Source: Clostridia bacterium (GTDB lineage: Bacteria > Bacillota > Clostridia > Oscillospirales > Acutalibacteraceae). From it: a stretch of 6,690 nt of DNA. The notes beneath the pieces were generated by a model. That model did not search any database and had not been told where the DNA came from. It saw nothing but the letters and a program-made list of their open reading frames with translations. Positions 1 through 5,005 of this stretch are shown here, piece by piece. The DNA lies in the NCBI GenBank assembly GCA_017631705.1, contig JAGBSU010000010.1:1-6690 (forward strand), written 5' to 3'. How positions within the stretch are numbered: the first letter of the stretch is position 1; the number at the start of each line of letters is the position of its first letter. A program made the translations under genes and the position numbers.

Positions 1-806
1 GCTATAAAAAACTGGCGACGTTGTTCTTTGAACCGTCGACGCGTACGCGCTTGTCGTTTGAAGCGGCGATGATGGAACTCGGCGGTAACGTGCTGGGTTT
101 TTCCGAAGCAATGTCCAGTTCCGCTTCCAAGGGTGAAAGTGTTGCGGATACGGTGCGCGTGGTGGGCGAATATGCCGACATTATTGCCATGCGCCACCCG
201 AAAGAGGGTGCACCGTTGGTGGCCTCGATGTACAGCGGTGTGCCGGTGATTAATGCTGGTGACGGCGGGCACAATCATCCCACGCAAACGCTGACCGATT
301 TGTTGACCATTCGGTTGGAAAAGGGTGGTTTTGAAAATCTGACGATTGGTTTGTGCGGTGACCTCAAATTCGGTAGAACAGTGCATTCGCTGATTGCGGC
401 GATGTCGCGGTATGCCGGTGTGCGATTTGTGCTGATTTCGCCCGAGGAACTGAAATTGCCGAGTTACGTTAAAGAATCCTATATCAAATCAAAGAACATT
501 CCGTACGAGCAAACGACGTCTTTAGAAGACGTGATGCCGCAGTTGGACGTGTTGTATATGACACGCGTGCAACGTGAACGATTCTTCAACGAGGAAGATT
601 ATTTGCGGCTCAAAGACAGTTATATTCTCACTCCCGAGAAGTTACAACTTGCTAAACCCGATGCGATTGTGATGCATCCGTTGCCGCGTGTGAATGAAAT
701 TGCCACAACGGTGGACAACGACAGCCGTGCCGCGTATTTTAGACAAGCGAAAAACGGCAAATACATTCGTATGGCGCTGATTCTCAAATTGTTGGAGGTG
801 CGGTAA
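1..806 (+). CDS. pyrB: Aspartate carbamoyltransferase catalytic subunit, 5'-truncated by window edge
   Basis: PyrB condenses carbamoyl phosphate with L-aspartate to N-carbamoyl-L-aspartate, the committed step of cytosolic pyrimidine synthesis. The reading frame is open from base 3, and about 40 N-terminal residues lie outside the window (judged against the 311-residue E. coli chain). Visible active-site blocks, in order: FEPSTRTR (the STRT carbamoyl-phosphate loop, bases 36-47); SASKGE, whose Lys matches the Lys84 loop that reaches into the neighbouring subunit; MRHP (Arg105 type); HPTQTLTDL (His134/Gln137 type); GDLKFGRTVHSL (Arg167 type); MTRVQRERF (Arg229 region); and HPLPRVNEI near the C-terminus. 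All key residues are present, so the enzyme should be active. The stop TAA directly abuts the ATG of pyrI, giving a two-gene unit for the catalytic and regulatory chains. Any attenuator or promoter lies to the left, out of sight. Residue roles come from the E. coli family; the motifs are read directly. Confidence 0.97.
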   Translation, partial: YKKLATLFFEPSTRTRLSFEAAMMELGGNVLGFSEAMSSSASKGESVADTVRVVGEYADIIAMRHPKEGAPLVASMYSGVPVINAGDGGHNHPTQTLTDLLTIRLEKGGFENLTIGLCGDLKFGRTVHSLIAAMSRYAGVRFVLISPEELKLPSYVKESYIKSKNIPYEQTTSLEDVMPQLDVLYMTRVQRERFFNEEDYLRLKDSYILTPEKLQLAKPDAIVMHPLPRVNEIATTVDNDSRAAYFRQAKNGKYIRMALILKLLEVR

Positions 807-1220
807 ATGCGTGTAGATGAAATCAAAAACGGTGTGGTAATCGACCATATCGGTTGCGGAAAAGCGATGAAAATTTATGAAATGCTTTCCTTAGACGCAT
901 TGGAAACACCGGTTGCCGTACTGCGCAACGTGCCAAGCAAGGCGATGGGTAAGAAGGATATTATCAAAATTGACGGTCAAATTGATATCAATTTAGACGT
1001 GTTAGGATTTATCAGCCCGAACATCACGGTAGACGTGATTCGTGACGGTGCGGTGGTAGAGAAAAAACACATCGATTTGCCCGAAACGCTTACCGATATT
1101 TTGCAATGCAAAAATCCGCGGTGTATCACTTCAACAGAGCAGGATATTCACCATTTGTTCCGTTTGACTGACAAGGAAAAAGGTGTGTACCGCTGCATCT
1201 ATTGCGATACGAAAGCATAA
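807..1220 (+). CDS. pyrI: Aspartate carbamoyltransferase regulatory subunit
   Basis: PyrI is the allosteric chain that binds nucleotides and assembles PyrB trimers into the regulated holoenzyme. The 137 residues are shorter than the 153 of E. coli PyrI, at both ends, as in many clostridial homologues. The N-terminal nucleotide-binding domain shows VIDHI (Asp13-His14, matching E. coli Asp19-His20), KKDIIKI (Lys54, matching Lys60) and Lys86 (matching Lys94). The C-terminal zinc domain keeps all four ligands, Cys101, Cys106, Cys130 and Cys133, in the usual C-x4-C...C-x2-C pattern, so binding to PyrB should be intact. The ATG follows the pyrB stop with no gap. A GGAGG at 794-798, inside the last pyrB codons and 8 bases upstream, fixes the start and suggests coupled translation. 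Whether this enzyme answers to CTP, UTP or ATP cannot be read from the sequence. Confidence 0.96.
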   Translation: MRVDEIKNGVVIDHIGCGKAMKIYEMLSLDALETPVAVLRNVPSKAMGKKDIIKIDGQIDINLDVLGFISPNITVDVIRDGAVVEKKHIDLPETLTDILQCKNPRCITSTEQDIHHLFRLTDKEKGVYRCIYCDTKA

Positions 1221-1226
1221 GTTTAA

Positions 1227-1357
1227 GTGGATTATGCTTCGCCGGTTGGAACGCTGCGGATTACCGCAGAAAAAACGGCAATTACCGAGACTTGTTTGGT
1301 CGGGTATGCGGGCGGTTTGCCAATAAAAAACAGTTATTAATGATGGAGGAGTCATGA
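1227..1357 (+). pseudogene. ogt: Relic of an O6-methylguanine-DNA methyltransferase, internally deleted and frameshifted
   Basis: Read from GTG at 1227, this stretch gives 37 residues before TAA at 1338-1340. The first part, DYASPVGTLRITAE, matches the start of the N-terminal domain of Ogt/MGMT proteins (typically Y-x-SP-[IV]-G-x-L-x-[IL]). It is followed without a break by GYAGGLPIK, which matches the family's C-terminal GYAGGLxxK segment that normally lies just after the catalytic PCHRV. About 110-120 codons between them, including the acceptor Cys, are missing, so no repair activity is possible. Adding one A to the six-A run at 1325-1330 would restore a natural C-terminus, KKQLLMMEES, ending at a TGA (1355-1357) that overlaps the next gene's ATG. 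An in-frame TAA at 1224-1226 and the lack of a ribosome binding site also argue against translation. The relic lies 6 bases after pyrI, as an intact operon gene would. The family match is from memory of consensus sequences; a chance 37-residue match is unlikely but not excluded. Confidence 0.72.
1345..1351 (+). promoter_or_regulatory. Ribosome binding site for the DUF1538 gene, inside the ogt relic
   Basis: GGAGGAG ends only 2 bases before the ATG at 1354; counted from the GGAGG core the spacing is 4 bases, which is short but usable. In the restored ogt frame the same bases encode the ..MEES tail, so the site was probably once the end of a coding sequence. This could explain why the 3' end of the relic has been kept. 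Confidence 0.7.
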
Positions 1358-2880
1358 CACGACAAACCTTGCTGAAAGAAAAATTGCAAGAAGCCGTGGC
1401 ATCGGTGTTACCGATTGCCGCGATTGTTGCCGTGTTATGCTTATTTTTTGTGCCGGTGAATAACGGGCTGTTTCTTGCTTTTCTGGTAGGAACCGGTCTG
1501 ATTATCATCGGCATGGCTTTTTTTACCATCGGTTCGGAGTTGTCGATGACACAAATCGGCAATCATATCGGAGCACGGTTGACGAAAACGAAAAAACTGT
1601 GGCTAATTTTACTGTTCAGTTTTATTTTAGGCATTGCGATTACGGTTGCCGAACCGGATTTACAGGTGCTGGCTACTAACACTCCCGGAATTGATACGTT
1701 AATGCTGATTATTACCGTTTCGGTGGGCGTCGGGTTGTTTTTGGTAGTCAGCATGTTGCGTATTTTCTTTGGTATTCCGCTGAAATGGCTGTTACTGTTT
1801 TTCTATGCCGTGGTGTTTGTATTAGCGGCGGTATCCGACCCGAACTTTTTGTCGGTTGCTTTTGATTCCGGCGGTGTTACCACCGGGCCGATGACCGTGC
1901 CATTTATCATGGCGCTCGGTGTCGGTGTTGCTTCAATTCGTAGTGACGAAAAAGCAAAATCCGATAGCTTCGGTTTGGTGGCACTTTGCTCCATCGGCCC
2001 GATTTTGGCGGTGCTGATTTTGGGATTCATTTATCCTACCACAGCAGGCGATTCCGCTTTACTTGTTCATGAGTTTGAAGATTCGGTGGCACTGGGTGGC
2101 GGATATTTGCATGCAATTCCCGATTATTTGGCGGAAGTGGCGTTAGCTTTGTTGCCGATTTTTATCTTTTTCTTGTTGTTCCAAGTGTTTTCACTGAAAC
2201 TGAAAAAAAGACCGCTTCTTAAAATTGTGGTCGGTGTGGGGTATACCTACGTGGGCTTGGTGCTGTTTTTAACCGGTGTCAACGTTGGTTTTTCGTCGCT
2301 GGGTTACGTGCTCGGCGGGGCGATGGTACAACAAAATTTAACGTGGTTATTAATCCCGTTGGCAATGCTGATGGGTTGGTTTATTATCAAAGCCGAGCCG
2401 GCGGTGCACGTGCTCAACCGACAAGTTTCGGAATTGAGTGCCGGCGCTATTTCCGAAAAGACAATGGGGCATACCTTGTCCATTGCCATTGCGCTCGCTA
2501 TGGGTTTGGCGATGGTTAGGGTGGTAACCGGTCTTTCGATTTTGTGGTTTTTAATTCCCGGGTATGTGATAGCGTTGGGGCTTTCCTTGGTGGTGCCGCC
2601 CACCTTTACGGCTATTGCTTTTGATGCCGGTGGTGTGGCTTCGGGACCGATGACCGCAACGTTTATGTTGCCGTTTGCAATGGGTGTTTGCTCACAAAGC
2701 GGCGGTAACGTGATGACCGATGCGTTTGGATTGGTAGCCTTGGTGGCGATGATGCCGCTGATTACCGTGCAGATTATGGGTGCGATTTCGGTGCTCCAGC
2801 TGAAAGTAGCAAAACCGGAACGCGATTTTGTCAGCGAATTTGCCGACGACGAAACCATCGAGTTGTGGGAGGTGGCATAG
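1354..2880 (+). CDS. DUF1538 family multi-pass membrane protein with two internal repeats
   Basis: This 508-residue, strongly hydrophobic protein has roughly a dozen membrane segments in the inner membrane. It consists of two homologous halves. Each has an AEP motif (residues 99-101 and 347-349) followed further on by a glycine-rich signature, FDSGGVTTGPMT (170-181) and FDAGGVASGPMT (423-434), and then a D-[SA]-FGLVAL segment. The signature pairs are about 250 residues apart. I recognise this as the DUF1538 family, whose substrate is not established to my knowledge. The paired GGV-x-x-GPMT loops between hydrophobic stretches look like the re-entrant or substrate-lining elements of an inverted- or tandem-repeat transporter or channel, but that is inference. 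The N-terminus is basic and amphipathic (KEKLQEAV) before the first membrane segment, with no cleaved signal peptide. The stop is one base before the start of the P-II-like gene, implying co-translation and joint function. Confidence 0.9.
   Translation: MTRQTLLKEKLQEAVASVLPIAAIVAVLCLFFVPVNNGLFLAFLVGTGLIIIGMAFFTIGSELSMTQIGNHIGARLTKTKKLWLILLFSFILGIAITVAEPDLQVLATNTPGIDTLMLIITVSVGVGLFLVVSMLRIFFGIPLKWLLLFFYAVVFVLAAVSDPNFLSVAFDSGGVTTGPMTVPFIMALGVGVASIRSDEKAKSDSFGLVALCSIGPILAVLILGFIYPTTAGDSALLVHEFEDSVALGGGYLHAIPDYLAEVALALLPIFIFFLLFQVFSLKLKKRPLLKIVVGVGYTYVGLVLFLTGVNVGFSSLGYVLGGAMVQQNLTWLLIPLAMLMGWFIIKAEPAVHVLNRQVSELSAGAISEKTMGHTLSIAIALAMGLAMVRVVTGLSILWFLIPGYVIALGLSLVVPPTFTAIAFDAGGVASGPMTATFMLPFAMGVCSQSGGNVMTDAFGLVALVAMMPLITVQIMGAISVLQLKVAKPERDFVSEFADDETIELWEVA
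2867..2874 (+). promoter_or_regulatory. Ribosome binding site that decides the GTG start at 2882
   Basis: GGGAGGTG lies in the last codons of the DUF1538 gene, 7 bases before GTG 2882. It supports GTG 2882 over an upstream in-frame extension reaching into the previous gene, and over the internal ATG at 2900, which would cut off the first beta strand of the P-II fold. Confidence 0.8.
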
Positions 2881-2881
2881 C

Positions 2882-3553
2882 GTGGAATTATATTACGTGA
2901 TGAGTATTGTGGATCGCCGCAAAGCCGATGATATGTTAGCCCTTCACAAAGAAATGCAGCTGCCGGTGGTTTTGGAAAATTTGGGGTATGGTACCGCCAC
3001 TTCGGAACACTTGTTGCTATACGATTTGGAGCAAAGTGACAAAGCGATTATCGGTACGATTGCAACAGCGCCGTCGATGAAGGCGTTGATTGCCCAGGCG
3101 GAAGAAAAGTTATATATTGACATTCCCGGCAACGGCATATTGATGGCAATCCCGATAAAGAGTGTCAGCGGCGGTAAGGCGTTGGCATATTTTACCGAAG
3201 GGCAAGAGATTGGAGGTAGTGTACCGGCTATGCATTTTGATAACGAATTGATTGTTGTGATACTCAACGAAGGACATTCCGATGCGGTAATGGATGCTGC
3301 ACGTGCGGCGGGCGCTACCGGCGGCACGGTATTGCATGCCAAAGGAACCGGAAAAGGGCAAACCGAAAAGTTTTACGGGGTATCGTTGGCGGAAGAAAAA
3401 GACGTGTTGTATATTTTATCTTCTGCCGAGAAAAAGAGCGATGTTATGAAAGCGATTAACACGCAATGCGGTATGGAAACCCATATCGGCGCGGTGAGTT
3501 TTTCTGTGCCGGTTTCTGAGGTGGCTGGCTTGCGGAGGTTGTCGGACCGATAA
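2882..3553 (+). CDS. Tandem P-II-like signalling protein, likely partner of the DUF1538 protein
   Basis: The 223 residues are almost exactly twice the ~112 of a standard P-II protein and read as two fused P-II-like domains. Domain 1 (about 1-105) starts MELYYVMSIVDR, has GYGTATSE (35-42), a DKAIIGTIA strand (53-61) and a PGNGILMAIPIKS strand (82-94). Domain 2 (about 119-217) has NELIVVIL (121-128), the hallmark AAGATGGTVLHAKGTGKG (142-159) leading into the T-loop region, EKDVLYIL (172-179) and GAVSFSVPVSEVAGL (203-217). P-II proteins are trimeric cytosolic sensors of ATP, ADP and 2-oxoglutarate or other small ligands that dock on transporters and enzymes. With two domains per chain, the assembly geometry may differ. 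No tyrosine equivalent to the uridylylated Tyr51 is obvious, so control by GlnD is not supported. The gene starts one base after the DUF1538 stop, suggesting it gates that membrane protein. The fold is well supported; the target and ligand are inferred. Confidence 0.85.
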   Translation: MELYYVMSIVDRRKADDMLALHKEMQLPVVLENLGYGTATSEHLLLYDLEQSDKAIIGTIATAPSMKALIAQAEEKLYIDIPGNGILMAIPIKSVSGGKALAYFTEGQEIGGSVPAMHFDNELIVVILNEGHSDAVMDAARAAGATGGTVLHAKGTGKGQTEKFYGVSLAEEKDVLYILSSAEKKSDVMKAINTQCGMETHIGAVSFSVPVSEVAGLRRLSDR

Positions 3554-3572
3554 CATTTTCGAGGGGTAAACG

Positions 3573-4838
3573 ATGAAAATTAAAACGAAAGTCTTGCCGT
3601 TTGAGCAGGTGGCGGCCTTGCCCAAACCAAAACGCAAGCGACCGAAGCGCCCGTGGTTTTTGTTTAGAGTGCTGATTCGGGTGTTGGGAATACCCGAACT
3701 CTGGAAAACACGGTTTTCGCACCGCGTGGTGCGTGAAAACACCGATAAAGGTCCGTGTTTGATACTGATGAATCATTCGGCGTTTATTGATTTAAAAATT
3801 GCTTCGCGGTTGTTTTTTCCCAAACCGTACAACATTGTGTGTACGTCCGATGGGTTTGTGGGGAAAGAATGGCTGATGCGCCAAATCGGGTGTATTCCCA
3901 CACAAAAGTTTGTAACGGATTTGGCGTTGGTTTCGGATATTTTATATGCGTTACACAAGAACAAAACCAGCGTGCTCATGTATCCGGAAGCAAGTTACAG
4001 TTTTGATGGTTGCGCGACACCGTTGCCGCGACATTTGGGAAAACTCATTAAAAAAGCCGGTGTACCGGTCGTGACAGTGATTACCGAAGGTGCGTTTTTG
4101 CACGACCCGTTGTATAATGGTTTGCGTCAACGCAAGGTCAAGGTGAGTGCCAAGGTAAATTGCTTGCTCACGCTTGATGAGGTGGCGGCCAAATCGGCAG
4201 AAGAAATCGATGCGTTGTTAGACGACGCGTTTTCATTTGATAATTTTGCTAAACAAAAACAGACCGATACGCATATCACCGAGCCGTTTCGTGCCAAGGG
4301 GTTAGAGCGGGTGTTGTACCGTTGCCCTGCGTGCAGTGCCGAAGGTAAAACGGTGGGCGAAGGGAGTTTACTCACTTGCCGACAATGCGGCAAACAGTAT
4401 GAACTTACCACGCTTGGCGAAATGAAAGCGTTGGCGGGTGGAACGGAGTTTTCGCATATTCCCGATTGGTACGCGTGGGAACGTGAGTGCGTGAAAAGGG
4501 AACTCACCACCGGCGAATATCGGTTAGACGTGCCGGTGAAAATCGGTGTGTTAGCGGACTTTAAAGCGATTTACATGGTGGGCGACGGTCGACTGGTACA
4601 TGACGAAAACGGATTTTCGTTGACAGGGTGTGACGGCAAACTGTGTTACACCCAACCCGCCGGCAAATCGTATGGGTTATATGCCGATTATTTTTGGTAC
4701 GAAATCGGTGACGTGATTTGTATCGGCAACAAAGAACAGTTGTATTATTGTTTTCCGCAAGGTGATGTTTGCGTTGCCAAAGCGCGTTTGGCGGCGGAAG
4801 AGCAGTATAAACTGCAAAAAAACGATAAGTCATCGTAG
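3573..4838 (+). CDS. PlsC-like acyltransferase with C-terminal zinc ribbon
   Basis: This 421-residue protein probably transfers an acyl group to a glycerolipid or related acceptor at the cytoplasmic membrane face. The N-terminus is basic (KPKRKRPKRP) followed by an amphipathic FLFRVLIRVLG segment that may hold it on the membrane. Acyltransferase block I is NHSAFID (67-73), the NH-x4-D catalytic His/Asp pair. Block II is likely around RQIGCIPTQK (103-112). Block III is YPEAS (137-141), where PlsC proteins usually have FPEGTRS. Block IV is GVPVVTVI (163-170). After the ~220-residue catalytic domain comes a zinc ribbon with Cys251, Cys254, Cys269 and Cys272. A final ~120 residues, rich in predicted strands and aromatic residues (DYFWYEIGD), have no function I recognise. 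The start is supported by GAGGGG at 3561-3566. It lies 19 bases after the P-II-like gene and is probably co-transcribed. 1-acyl-glycerol-3-phosphate acyltransferase is the likely label, but the acceptor is unproven. Confidence 0.85.
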   Translation: MKIKTKVLPFEQVAALPKPKRKRPKRPWFLFRVLIRVLGIPELWKTRFSHRVVRENTDKGPCLILMNHSAFIDLKIASRLFFPKPYNIVCTSDGFVGKEWLMRQIGCIPTQKFVTDLALVSDILYALHKNKTSVLMYPEASYSFDGCATPLPRHLGKLIKKAGVPVVTVITEGAFLHDPLYNGLRQRKVKVSAKVNCLLTLDEVAAKSAEEIDALLDDAFSFDNFAKQKQTDTHITEPFRAKGLERVLYRCPACSAEGKTVGEGSLLTCRQCGKQYELTTLGEMKALAGGTEFSHIPDWYAWERECVKRELTTGEYRLDVPVKIGVLADFKAIYMVGDGRLVHDENGFSLTGCDGKLCYTQPAGKSYGLYADYFWYEIGDVICIGNKEQLYYCFPQGDVCVAKARLAAEEQYKLQKNDKSS

Positions 4839-4878
4839 TTTCGGCCAATAGTTGACGGTTTTTACGTGAATTTACTGT

Positions 4879-4933
4879 ATATTTTAATAAATTTTAAAAA
4901 AGGCTTTGCAATATGGAAAATTTTTGGTATAAT
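4879..4933 (+). promoter_or_regulatory. Strong sigma-A-type promoter for ppdK
   Basis: The -35 box is TTGCAA (4906-4911) and the -10 box is a perfect TATAAT (4928-4933), with a 16-base spacer. The -10 is extended by TG at 4925-4926. A nearly pure A/T stretch at 4879-4900 just upstream resembles an UP element. Transcription should begin near 4940, giving a leader of about 66 bases before the ATG at 5006. No convincing rho-independent terminator separates this promoter from the acyltransferase gene upstream. Confidence 0.85.
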
Positions 4934-4954
4934 ATTGTAGTTATGTAACCAAAA
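4922..4954. repeat. Inverted repeat over the ppdK -10 box and start point, candidate operator
   Basis: TTTTGGT (4922-4928) and ACCAAAA (4948-4954) are perfect 7-base inverted arms separated by 19 bases. Between them, at the expected transcription start, lies a smaller palindrome GTTA-TG-TAAC (4940-4949). The heptamer ATGTAAC at 4943-4949 recurs as a direct copy at 4973-4979 in the leader. The position would suit a repressor blocking the promoter. In AT-rich DNA such short matches can arise by chance, and I do not recognise the sequence as a known regulator's site. Confidence 0.35.
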
Positions 4955-5005
4955 GGTCTACATATTTTAAAAATGTAACTTTTAAAAAATAGGAGGAACT
5001 GTAAC
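4934..5005 (+). promoter_or_regulatory. ppdK leader with ribosome binding site
   Basis: This AT-rich, probably unstructured leader ends with AGGAGG (4991-4996), 9 bases before the ATG at 5006, a near-ideal ribosome binding site. The only possible fold I see is a weak 5-base stem, TACAT (4959-4963) with ATGTA (4973-4977), which is too weak to be a riboswitch. An accessible leader and a strong binding site fit high expression of ppdK. Confidence 0.75.

Noticed and set aside
1254..1269. Hairpin CTGCGG-ATTA-CCGCAG after pyrI, considered as a terminator
   Set aside because: It is followed by A's rather than T's on the + strand, has only a 6-base stem, and lies within the ogt-like coding relic, where it encodes conserved residues. 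On the minus strand there is no gene to terminate.
1292..1323. Possible promoter for the DUF1538 gene inside the ogt relic (TTGTTT or TTGCCA as -35)
   Set aside because: Neither candidate has a recognisable -10 box at 16-18 bases, so read-through from pyrBI is the simpler explanation.
2304..2858. A 184-codon minus-strand frame opposite the DUF1538 gene
   Set aside because: It has no recognisable domain and lies wholly within a gene whose + strand product shows duplicated family motifs.
2828..2881. Upstream extension of the P-II-like protein into the end of the DUF1538 gene
   Set aside because: The extra residues do not resemble a P-II N-terminus, and the ribosome binding site at 2867-2874 points to GTG 2882, whose product begins with the first beta strand.
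4822..4863. Possible terminator after the acyltransferase gene (ACGAT/ATCGT stem, T-run at 4859-4863)
   Set aside because: The stem is only 5 bases, overlaps the stop codon region, and lies more than 20 bases from the T-run. No stable GC-rich hairpin adjoins the T's.
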